Below, one piece after another: positions 25,046 to 35,800 of a stretch of DNA of 64,000 nucleotides. The notes under the pieces were generated by a model, which was not told the origin of the DNA, ran no database searches, and worked only from the letters and a program-made list of their open reading frames with translations. Position numbers and translations under genes: made by a program. The DNA is from Kryptolebias marmoratus (Eukaryota > Chordata > Actinopteri > Cyprinodontiformes > Rivulidae): assembly GCF_001649575.2 (NCBI RefSeq), contig NC_051434.1, positions 7,302,268 through 7,366,267 of the forward strand. Direction: 5' to 3'. Within the stretch, counting starts at the first letter, position 1. Every line of letters starts with the position of its first letter.

Positions 25046-26313
25046 CTGAGCAACACAATACAAACACACAGAGACAGACAGATGGAGAGAGGAGGCAGGA
25101 GGAAAACAGGGAAGGGAAACAATTATGCAAAGAGGCAATGAAAGAGAAAAAAAATTACAAGATTAGCATATCGGGCCATATTAAGTATAAATTGTATACA
25201 TCCATATAGTTGAATGTGGAGTTAAATTTTGCCTGCCTCAGAGAAAGAGTTAATCCAGACTCCGACCTGAGGATTGAAAGAACTTATTGCAGAACTGGGG
25301 GACAGAAATCATTATTGCTCTCGCTGCTTGTCTAGACGTGGAATTAGATTCAGTTTGCAGAGCTGAATGATCTGCGTGGTTTGTTGATGTTTGCACGCAT
25401 AGGTCATGTTTATTGCACAAAATAATCACGACTGTGATATTCATTATGGGACTCCATTTACAAAGAAACACAGACACAGTTTTGAAGTTGGAAAGTCATA
25501 AATATTCACAGCCCTGTCTTATCCTGCAGCCTCGTAGTGTCAGGGTTGAGGTTTCCAACACAGAGGGAATGAAGGGCAGCTAAAGCCAATAGTGTTTTTG
25601 ATAGCACACTCGACTAAAACGACTAAAAGCCAATGCACTCATCAATACACACACACACACATTAGACAAACTTAAGGCAAAGGTACAGCCAGACAAACGT
25701 GCTCAAAACCCAAACACAGATGCTGGATGCATCAATAGATTGGCAGCGGCACATGGATGTGTTGAGGTGATCTGTACACGAGGGCTGACTCTGGCCTGTG
25801 GGATGTATTAGGACTGACAAGGTTAGACGAGAAGGGGGGGAGGCTTTCACTGCTGTGCTGCCTGATCAAAGGCCTGCAGGGTGTGTGTGTGTGGGGGGGA
25901 GAGCAAGGCTACCAGGGTAAAAATAACACGCTCACTATACAGAACAGCAGGCATCAGCGAGGAAGCAAAAGAGAAGGAGGAATAGACAGAGGGGGTGGTC
26001 GAGAAGAAAGCTGAGAGGAGAGGAGAGCAGCATCTTTCAGCTGAATCGAGTTTTTATTTTTTTTTACATGTTTTCTACAAACAGACAAAGAGCATTACTG
26101 TAATAGCACTGAGACAGAAAATAACATTTGGCCGTCACTCTTGATGCACTGCTTTGAAGGAAGAAAACTGCATCATCAAAATCAGGAAAGCATGAGGCAG
26201 AAAATTCTCTCGGACAAGACTCTCAGATCTTATTTTTTTCCCCGTTGTCTGCATCTTTCTCTGTCTTTCTCTCTTTGTGGGACATAAAGTGAGTGGATGA
26301 GAAGTGGTCTCAC
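25046..26313 (-). other. efna3: efna3 intron 3
   Basis: A 1.27-kb intron between exons 3 and 4, donor GTGAGA and acceptor GCTCAG. It contains short (CA)n and (GT)n tracts near 25650 and 25880 and a purine-rich stretch at 25960-26030. No coding or repeat feature is seen. Confidence 0.85.
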
Positions 26314-26379
26314 CAGTGGAGCAGCAGACGAAGACCCTCAGTCTCAGGCAACTGTGGCCGTGGTGATGGATGGGTGTGG
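26314..26379 (-). CDS. efna3: Ephrin-A3 exon 3
   Basis: A 66-bp exon that completes the ephrin ectodomain fold. Joined to exon 2, the split codon gives Ser, then TPIHHHGHSCLRLRVFVCC and ST. This corresponds to the final beta strand of ephrin-A3, including the fourth conserved cysteine (SCLRL) and the double cysteine that ends the domain. The acceptor is TTTTAG after a T-rich tract, the donor GTGAGA. Both ends are phase 1, so the exon is a multiple of three. An (AC)n run sits just beyond the acceptor side, at 26394-26410. Identity is secure because phase, length and residues all agree with the neighbouring exons. Confidence 0.95.
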
Positions 26380-27042
26380 CTAAAAGAAAGAACACACACA
26401 CACACACACGTCAACTTTGTGCCCTCAGCAGGCCACAGGCACATCTACTATCAGCTATAAAAACTGCAGCACTGTAACCAGCTGTCCTCAAAAAAACAAC
26501 AAGCAAGCTAAAAGGGCCAAATATCACTATTTTTATATCTCATTTGATTTAAAAGTGATGCAATAATTGTTAAGTCAGTCAAAACAATGTAAAATACAAC
26601 AAAAAAAAAACCCTGCCAGAACACCATATTTAAAGCTTACTTACTTCTGAGCGGTGAAGAAGAACAAAAAAAAAAACAGACTTTTTTTTTTTACAGTTAT
26701 GAACTCCACGTTTCCTGGCATTCATGACAAATGTCCACTGGATGGTGTGTGACATAAAAAGTGGTGTTCAATAACTGGAAATATATATTTTTTGCCATTC
26801 TGGAAGTGTTTTGCCTTATTTTACAGCATCCTAACTTATTAAATGGGGATTTTTACCTCACTTTTAAATCAAACGGGTTGTAAAAGTGGCAATATTTGGC
26901 CCTTTTGGCTTGCCATAATCTGTTAGTGACATGCTGTCAATAAAGATATGCAAAAACAGACTCTGCTTTATAGTCTGAGTTAATGCACTTCAACACCCTT
27001 TGGTGTATTCCATCCGTCAGAGTGTTCACCGCCCTGACTCAC
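26380..27042 (-). other. efna3: efna3 intron 2
   Basis: A 663-bp intron between exons 2 and 3, donor GTGAGT and acceptor TTTTAG. It holds the (AC)n at 26394-26410 and A/T homopolymers near 26600 and 26680. Nothing else is recognised. Confidence 0.85.
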
Positions 27043-27344
27043 AGATGTAGTAGTACTCCTGGCCCACGTTGAACTCGTAGCCCAGCGAAAAGGCGCTGTA
27101 GCGCTGGAACTTCTCGGAAAACTTGATGGGCGCATGGGGCGCGTGAGGCCGGTTGCACTCCCAGCGTTTGAAGCCCAGCTGGGGGTCGCAGGTGTAGTAG
27201 CCACGGTAGTTGACCATATAGAGGACGTACTGCTCAGCGACGACACGCTCCAGCGTCCCGCGCTGACTGGTGTTGTAGTGCGGGCAGTAGATGTCCAGGT
27301 AGTCGTTGACACTGACTTGTACGGTGTAGCCCTCCCTCCGAAGC
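27043..27344 (-). CDS. efna3: Ephrin-A3 exon 2 (receptor-binding domain core)
   Basis: This exon encodes 100 codons of a GPI-anchored ephrin-A, a cell-surface ligand for Eph receptor tyrosine kinases in contact-dependent axon guidance and tissue patterning. Read on the minus strand, it opens one base into a codon and gives the A-type hallmarks in order: LRREGYTVQV (residues 1-10), NDYLDIYCPHY (13-23), EQYVLYMV (37-44), GFKRWECNRPHAPH (57-70) and the GH receptor-binding loop FQRYSAFSLGYEF (79-91). The motifs LRREGYTVQV, NRPHAPH and FQRYSAFSLGYEF agree with ephrin-A3 from memory better than with A1, A2 or A5. Three of the four domain cysteines are here (residues 20, 52, 62), with an NTS glycosylation sequon at 24-26. 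The acceptor AG lies just above 27344 and the donor GTGAGT just below 27043; both flanks are phase 1. Longer reading frames over the same bases on either strand are shadows. The a or b paralogue cannot be decided here. Confidence 0.97.
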
Positions 27345-27394
27345 CTGGATTTGAAAATACAGACAAAGATAACAATAAATAAGTAAAGAAATTA

Positions 27395-27550
27395 GCTTTT
27401 CGTTAGCCTTTAGCTGCTTTGAACTAGTTTATTGCTCCTTTTAGCTTTAAGCTTTAACAAGTCCCTTTACCTACTTCAGTAAACTTCAGTCATTCAGCGC
27501 TCAGATTTATGCTGAATTGTCACAGAAAATGTAATTCTCCAGCTTGGTTT
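27395..27550 (-). repeat. Repeat family C copy beside efna3 exon 2
   Basis: The reverse complement reads GAGCGCTGAATGACT, then TTAAAGCTTAAAGCTAAAAG and AGCTAAAGGCTAACG, parallel to the C copies at 14140 and 60175. It starts 51 bp upstream of the exon 2 acceptor in transcript direction, beyond the pyrimidine tract. Confidence 0.65.
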
Positions 27551-28500
27551 TAGTTTTTTGAAAGGAACGATTAAGCTGCGACAGCATGTGTGACACCTTT
27601 CTAAGTTCATACTATTTCTGGAGAAATATTACAGTATCCAAGTGCAGGGTACCACGCCTGCATAAATTTCCCACAATGCAAAGTGAAGGATATAAAAAGA
27701 AAACCGTGGGCAGATTGGCTATAATATTATAAAAAATTAAATTTAATTAATTTTTCACTTTGCCAAAATTTTTTTTACTTCTTTAGATTTTTTTTACTAT
27801 CATTTTAAATGGGTTACCATAGCAACAAAAGTCTAGATGGCAACAAAGCTCCCAGGAGGTGCCATTAAGATGCCACTTCAGATGCAAACTTCAAATGCAT
27901 GTTCCTCTTAAGTCCCTAAAATGTATGATAAACACATTTCAGGCCTAATTTGTGGGATACTGTTCTTGTGATGTTGCAGTTGCTAATTAACCAGACTCAA
28001 GCAAATGACATATCCTTAAAAAAAAATCATAAAAAAATACTTCTTTTGTTTTTTTCTTACACTTCATAAACGAACAAGCCTTGATGAGTTTTCATTTTCA
28101 ACAACAAATGTGAACAAAAGCAGTCCTTGAAATAAGAAAAACAATCATTCCTAATCCCTTCAATATTTTTTAATTGATCTAACTGACAATACTATTAAAC
28201 AGAAAGCACTCCTCACAATGAAAAGCTTGGGGAAATAGTTTAGTAACAGCTTTATTATTAAAATATTTATTAACTTTCTGCTCATCAACAACATCAACAA
28301 GCTGGTGGACTGGCAGCTAATTTCAGCACTCTACAAAACATCAAATCAATCCAAACAGCTTCAGACTCTTCTCTTCATTTCTCTTTGACAGAACTCTTGC
28401 ATCTCACTCTTCTGCGTATAAAAACATGTTTTCTCACTTTATTGCCTCGGGATGAGGGCTGAGAGCCATGTTGAGGATGATAATCTACACTCCTGCGTGT

Positions 28501-28516
28501 CCCCCCCCCCCCCCCC
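28501..28516. repeat. C16 homopolymer
   Basis: Sixteen consecutive C, a likely site of length error or strand structure. The surrounding 27551-29694 holds nothing else I recognise. Confidence 0.95.
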
Positions 28517-29694
28517 GAGCCCGGCTGGATCATTGATGTAGAAGGAAATCCTGTCAACGACGATGTATGCTCTGGCTTCTAGGGGAACTGGTCTGCACAC
28601 AGTATTTATCAAATTTCCTCCGGGAGCCATTACCGATGATTGAGCAGGCTGTTAGCAGGTAAGAAGATCCACTGTATGGTCAAGCCCATGTGTGCATGTG
28701 ACGTACATGACGGTAACAGTACAACTGAGAGGATGATGTGATTACAGCAGCCATGCTGTTACCTACACTGTTTATAATACTAAGTACACCCATTATGTAA
28801 ATTGCACAATCTGTAATTAGACAAAGTAGAAGTCATTACAAAGGCTCCTGCAGGTGAGCTGATGAGATGGGAATTGTCCTCTGCTTCAGTGATGTGTAAC
28901 CTGCATCAGCAAGCTGTAATGACTCATTTGCACCATTAGGTGGAGATATTGTGCTGAGTATGTGTGTCCCCATCCTATCTTCTTGGTTGTATCCTCTTCT
29001 TTTAATGCATTATCTGTTACATACATACAGAAAAAGTCCAACTTTCACACGCTCATAACTATCCATCCCGGTGCATTTATTGTGTCAGCACATAAAGCTG
29101 TCGCCAGGCTCAGACAAACACACATTTCTAGTTCAGATCCCCCAGAGAGATGAATAATCAATTTAAAAAGAAATGAAGCCTCAGAATGTCATATCACCTC
29201 TTCTTTTCTCTCCTTGTTTTACTATCCTTGTTGTTACAATAGTTTTTTTTTTGTCTTTTTTCTTCTGGATTCTCTCCTCTGCTCTGACACTTTCTCTATT
29301 TGCAACCCCCTTTTTTTCATTTACGCAGAGGCTGATGCACATCAGTTCACTTAACCACTGCTCTTTTATGGCCATCAATCTTATCCGTGCTTTCTATCCC
29401 TGCTGCTCGGATGTTGGATGACAGACTTTTGTCTTGCAGTGTTGTGGGAAGAGGCAAGACATCCGCGCTTCAAAGGGACTATATTTAGCAAGGAGGGTAG
29501 TAAAAGTGTTAGAGGAAAGGGGGGAGTTCAGTTGTGTAAGAGTCAAGTGGTGAGTAAAGAAAAAAAAAGTTATGATTGAGGAAGCAGTGAGAGGATGAGG
29601 AGCTGAATACAAAGAGCCGTTTCAAGGCTCACTAGTATTTCTTTGGTACCTATTGATGCAATAAAGAAATTAAAAACGTAGTATTTCATGAATG

Positions 29695-30018
29695 AATGCC
29701 AGAGTTTTATGCTATGATCCTCTTACATTGATAAATGACAAAGCCGTAGCTACTTGACAATAACTTCATGTGCAATCTCATGCAATATTGTAAAATATCC
29801 CACTCAGAGTCTGTGTTGTGAATGACTCTCAGCTACTACCATACCAAGCTGATAATCTTATAGCCATTTTTGTGTTTTTGAAGGTCAGTTGGCTCTGTGG
29901 CAGCCATCTTGAGTTGAGTGGACTCCAAAGGTTAACCAGCTGTAGATGTACATATAATTGTTACATTTCAATAAAATTCATACAGTGGTTCACTAGATAT
30001 TTTGGTAACAGATAGACT
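29695..30018 (+). repeat. Repeat family A copy
   Basis: Contains GACTCTCAGCTACTACCATA, TGTGGCAGCCATCTTGAGTT, CAGCTGTAGATGTACATATA and a TAGATATTTTGGTAACAGAT end. Nearly full length, diverged. Confidence 0.75.
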
Positions 30019-31659
30019 CTTTTGACAGCAAACAATACATAAAAGCCTATCTTGAGCATTTACATGTTGAGGAGCTGAGAAAAAAAAGATAAGACAGAAA
30101 AGGCTACTCAAGTGGCCATTAAACAGTTCTAGACTGAATGCTCAGGTCATTAATTTCATGAACATTAATTTTATCAGTATGTAAAATCGTGGGGAATATG
30201 AATTTCACAGAATCTGCAGTGACTCTTCCTAATTGCTTGTTTTGCTCTGGGAGATACCAAGAGCATTGCTTTTGGGGTCTAATGTTAAAAAAAAAAAAAA
30301 AATTAAGTCTTTCACTATAAAGTTTCTGATTAATTTTCTGCTTCTCGTTTAATTATTTCAGAACTAAATGAAGAAGCACTTCAGCCTGACTAGCCACAGC
30401 TACCCCAGCAGGAGGACCGTTCGTTTCAAACCTAATCAGCAACAGGGTGAGAAGAGAAGAGAGGAAGAGGAGGTCAGGTGGAGGAGAAAACTACAGGAGA
30501 GGAAAGGGTGGAGTGATCAGGGTGTGTGGGTGAGAGGAATATGGAAGCCCCTCTAGGTGAACGCTGTTATATAAGAAGTTTACTTAGTGGCACAAGACAA
30601 AAAGGGGGATGGACAAGCGAGGAAGAAAGCAAAGGAAGAAGGGGGGAGGGGATGAGACAGATTTAATAACTAAAGATACGAGAAGAAGAGGGAAGGAAAT
30701 ACACTGAGTGATAAAGACAACAAAGAGCCAGACACAAGGGGAAAAAAAGGCCTAGACAGAGACACAGCACTCTCTTGGGATGGACATACATGTTGTAAAA
30801 GTGCATAAAGAAAACAACTGATGGCTCTCTTCCGCACGTTGCCTCCTTTTTTCCCCCCGCAGCTCCTTCCTATTATCCAATTCCCCTCCTCTCTTTCTGC
30901 TCCGCATTGTCTCTCTGCGGTGGTTTTGCTGTCTCATCATCATTTCCCTACGAGTAGGAGTGCACAGCTAGTTAGTAAAGGCTGCACAAGCTGGTGAAGA
31001 CTGCCAGGGGAGGCAGATTGCAAGGAGANGCAGAAGACTTGAGGGAGGGGTGAAGAAAGTGGGGAGAACAAGCGAGGAAGAATGAGACAAAGATAGCACC
31101 ACTGCACCTTTCACATGTGCACTAAAAGGAGTCTTTGGAGAGTGCAGACAATAATATCTAAAAATGGGAAGGCAGCAATAAAGCAGAGAACGCTTACAAA
31201 CAGAAACCAAGAAGGCTTTGAAAAATACATAAAAGTAAAAAGGATTAATAATTGCTGTCACGTCATTAATTTCTTCTATCAAGTAATGTCAGGTTTGAAT
31301 TTAGCAAATTAAAACCCTCTGTTCTTTTACATTTTTCTGGCTCGTTTGCTGCCTTTTTCCGAGTTGGTGGAAGATTATTAGCAGATCCAGGATGTGTCAG
31401 CTTGGTGCAGAAGCTTGTCGTGGTGGAAGGCGCGTTGGCTTCTCCAGAATTGGAAAACTCAATACCTACTGTCTCAAAAATCACCGTATTCATCGTATTG
31501 GTTGTGTGGAGCTTGTTAGGAACAGCCACAAGTAGAGTCAGGAGCCTCTGCCAGAAGCTTTGCTCAGAATTGAGGATTATTTGAGCTGTGAGATTTCCAA
31601 CAAACAAACTTTGGCTAAGTAAGGGTATCATTTGTAAAAACTAACTGAACTAACTTTAT
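30019..31659. other. Unassigned, partly purine-rich sequence
   Basis: 30440-30760 is strongly purine-rich on the plus strand (GGA, GAAG repeats), with an A16-type run near 30286 and an N at 31029. No exon or known repeat. Confidence 0.5.
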
Positions 31660-31995
31660 TTTTCCAGATGTTTTGTGCTTTGCCATCTAACTACTTCTGC
31701 ATACTTTATGCTGTTTTAGCCATTCATAGATCAAAATGTCCAGCCTATCAAAAGATGGCTGCTATGAATTTTATATTTTTCTATATATTTCACTTAATTT
31801 TCAAATATTTCCCCTATAGAAATATATTAAAATGTCTTTAATTGCTTCAAAAACATTTTCTTTAAAATCTGCTTCAGCTTACTTATTACTTTGTTTTTGC
31901 CTAGCCGTTTTCTATTTTAACTTTTAGCTAGCTATTTTCTAATTTCAGCTAGTTAGTTAGTTAGTATTGCCAGTGTAAAGTACCTTTCAATTAGA
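31660..31995 (-). repeat. Repeat family C copy (minus orientation)
   Basis: The reverse complement runs AGCTAGCTAAAAGTTAAAAT, TAAGCTGAAGCAGATTTTAA, CTATAGGGGAAATATTTG, ATGAATGGCTAAAACAGCAT and GTATGCAGAAGTAGTTAGAT, in the same order as 14260-14545. Confidence 0.75.
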
Positions 31996-32592
31996 TCTGA
32001 TTAATGCTGGTTTCACCATGAATTTCTGGAAGTGAACTGGTTGATGGAGCCGAAAGAAAATCTGCTTGATGCAGAGTATTGCATCAGTTTTCAAAATAAA
32101 ATGCACTGTTCAGTAACAAAATTACACTGACACATTTGGTAGCAAGAAGTTAGTCATAGTGTGTTCACAGGGTCTATAGTTTCAATTTATTTATTAAAAA
32201 AAGCAGTTCAATGTGAACGATTTGAGTTGTGTTTGCAGAGAAGTGACCTCTCCTCATTTGCATAAAGTTGATTTTAGGATAACAAAACTCAACAGGCTTC
32301 TTTAATATTGGGACATTTTCATTCTTCTTATAACTCCTAAAGTTTTACCTTTGTCATGCATCACAAGAAGTATTGCAAATTATCAAAAAAAATGCTGGTA
32401 TAGATGTTGTTTTCAGCTTTTGCCTTATTGCACATTGATTGATACCTATGATTAAAGTCTAAGATGATACAAACAAGAACAAATCCCCTACAAATCCTGA
32501 CCATTGCAAAATTTGTAACAAGCCCAATGACTTTTTTCATTTTAAAATGGTAAAACTTACATAGGGCCTTAAGGACAAACCTGGCAGTGAAG

Positions 32593-32830
32593 CCTACAGG
32601 GAGACTGTTGGAGACTAGCTGGTGACTCAAAATTTCAGAAAAATTGCAACGTCTTGTCTTTTTTTTTTTTTTTTTTTGCAAAATTGCATTCTTAGCCATG
32701 CACATTATTTCATTGCCCACCTCCGCTCACAGAAAATTGAGATTCACCGCAAACATTGCAAGGCATTCTGAAAACTGCTTCATGAATGGTGTTTTCCATC
32801 TAGTTGCAGCCCAGTGAGACAGTCCCCTAA
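32593..32830 (+). repeat. Repeat family D, shorter copy
   Basis: Matches the family D copy in intron 4 over TTGGAGACTAGCTGGTGACT, CAGAAAAATTGCAA and TGCACATTATTTCATTGCCC, with a T run of about 20 (32659-32678) between the matched blocks. Confidence 0.55.
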
Positions 32831-35800
32831 GGCTCGATGAGCCCAGATTTGACCGAAATTTATGTCAGTTCATGTCTGAATGCAACCAGAAAGCAAAGCT
32901 CTTGAATGTGTGCTGCTGTCTGTACCCCTCGGAAAACCTTCACTTCTTTGTCCTACAACAAAATCGTAAGCCTATTCCATGAGAAAAAAAGTTTTGCAGT
33001 CAGACACTGTTTCGATCAGATGGTTTATGAGTGAGAGTGATTGTCCAATCAGGTGCAGGCTGCAGACTTGTCAATCATCTTTTGTCACACTGCTGAGCGG
33101 TACATTCGTCAAGCACTCTTCACAAGAATGAAAACACCCTTGAGAACCAGGTTTCCAACATCAACGAAGAACTAAAAAACACATAAAGACAACACCAGAA
33201 ATCATTTAATAATAACCTGACAGACGGTAATTATCCACTTCCATGGAAATTCATACCTTTCACTTTCCTTATGAATGATATCAATCACAGTTTGTTTTGT
33301 GTCCTGCAGATTCTGTCATTTAATCTGTGAAATAATTTTTTGCAAATCTGCATGAAATGAAACTAAAACATGAGCGTTATGGACTGCCGAAGGAATAATG
33401 GTGGTGCAAACAATGCGAATGAATGTGAAAAGCTGAAACTCTCAGTGGTATTCTTCACAGTCATAGAAGCTGGAGCTGTTTGTGCTGCTGCAGGTTTCTT
33501 TAGCGCCAGAGGCTCCAACGTATTTCCAAAATCCATCAAAAGCAAGTTGTTGCTTCTGACAAAAGTAGTCAGGCATTTTAACAAAAGAGTAATAGATTCA
33601 GACAGAAAAATCAATAATTTGTTGTTTTTAGGATATTAGAAGGTATGATCAGAAGGGATTTTACAACTGTTTTATTCATTGTATGAACATTTTAACAAAA
33701 ATTAGAGGCTTTATTAATGAATTATTACATGAAAGCTAAATGGATTCAAACATTGTTATAAAACAATATGTTATGTGGTCAGATTTTCTTTGCAAATACA
33801 ACAATTTTAAAGGTAATTTAAAGGTTTCTCCTGCTCTCTGTGCTCAAACAAAACAACTATGAACAGAGCTAATTTGAGTAAAAGAATAATAAAGTGAGTA
33901 TAATTAATTTTTTGCACAAATGTTTGAGCTTTTTATCAAGTAATTTAGTTTTAATTATCAGCATAGTTCATCACAGTCTGTTTCCAATATGCTTGTGAAA
34001 AAATGAACAATTTAGACTTTTTTGAAGCGAAAATATGCTAAATCTGTCTTTTGCTGTATACCTCTGCAGTGTTCCTGTGAGATGCTTTAAGTGTTGTACA
34101 GGAACTTCTCTCAGTAATGATGAGGTCAGCGTAGCGTCGTTGTCGATGACCTTAAAAACACTCTCCTGGGTAATCAGCATCAGCCTCATCGAGGGGATAA
34201 ACTACCGATGCACAAAATGTCGGGACTCAAATGCCATCCACCAAATGGTCTGTTTACCACCGCTAAGACTCCTCAAATCAAGTCCCCTGACACGGACGGG
34301 CAACACTCGGCTGTTTTTCTCTTTACCTCAGCACCAAAGCTCATTAGTCGTGTATGCACACAAAAGACAAAAACAAAGCCTGGGAACACACACACACCAG
34401 ATCTCCTGCGAGTCATCACTGATTGAGTTAACGCCGCAATTAACGGCCTAGTTTACAGTGTTTCGATCCAAAATGGAGGATTGAGGGAGGAACAAGTGCT
34501 GAGTTAGTCTGTGGGAAGAGGCCAACGCTGCAACGCTCCTCTATCACTATTAAACCACTGGGAGCCATCCGCCGTTTCCTCCATGAGCTCCGGCCATTCG
34601 GGCATCAGAAAAAATGATGAACAATACTTTTCTCACTTTTACGGAGTTAAACATAAAAACTTTCCTCTGCAGTCCTCTGTCTCTGCCTGCTTTGTTTGAA
34701 CAGCTCTTCCATATTCCTGTTAAGTTTTTATATACGCATACTAGTTTTTCTCATTAAAATAGATTTGCAATTCATTTCTTGTCTTCATCAATAACTGCAT
34801 TTTGAATTGCTGCACTGTTCATCTGCTGACCTCACTTACTCCAGGAGCATTTTGTTCTGCTAAAGTAATTGCAAGTCCAATTCAAGGACACCTTATCAGA
34901 TATGTCTTTTTGAACCAATCACTTTAACAGCAGTTTATTGATTTAAACCAATCACATGGCAGCCTTTATGTCCATCGACTGACCTTACTGTAGACACAGC
35001 AAGTTTTCTGGCAAAGGTTTTTTTTTTAATGTAAACAAAACATGAGCCTGAGGCCAGAGCTAAAAAATGGGAAGATGATTCTAATGAATTAATGAATTAA
35101 TCATCAGTTTTACATCTACACCGTAATGAGATTTGAGATTAAACGCCCCAAACTGCTCGGAGACATTCTCCTCTGTGCTGCTGAGAAATGCTGAAATGCC
35201 AAAGCTTTCAAAATGAATAAATCATTTCTGTAATTAATACATTTGTATTGATAGCAGCTGGTCATGACATTTTCCCTGCATGCCAGCCAAGATAAACGGA
35301 AACAACTTCATAAATGAAACACTAAACACACAGTCAGTGCTGCTGGGGTTTGACCCTGCAAAAAAAAAGTACAATTTTATTGATCTACAGCAATTGATGT
35401 CTTTGATTTTGCCTCCTCTGATCAGGAAGGGGGTTCTTGTCTAATTCTTTACACAACTGTAATTGAAAAATGTTTTGAATAAATAAAAGGTTTGCTTCTG
35501 ATTGCCTTATAAAAACTGTCTCTAAGAACCCAAAGAGAAAAAAAAATACATTTCAATATGAAATGTTTCTGTCTAACCTGGCATAATTTTAATTTTTACT
35601 TTAACACCTTGAACTTGAGTTTTATTCAGTGGTGTTTTGTCTAAAATAAAATATAAAAAGCAAGCTCACGTTAAAGAAAATATATTTTTGCCGTCAGTTT
35701 AAACATTAATGTTAATGTATGATTTTTAGAAACAAGTGTTCTGATCCTTGGTCCATTAAAACCTTTAAAGAAAATAATAAAAGAGAAGTACTTCACTAAT

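Noticed and set aside
26980..27375. 131-codon minus-strand frame, longer than the ephrin frame over exon 2.
   Set aside because: It is in a different frame, low-complexity Ser/Thr-rich, and explained by the GC-rich third positions of the ephrin exon.
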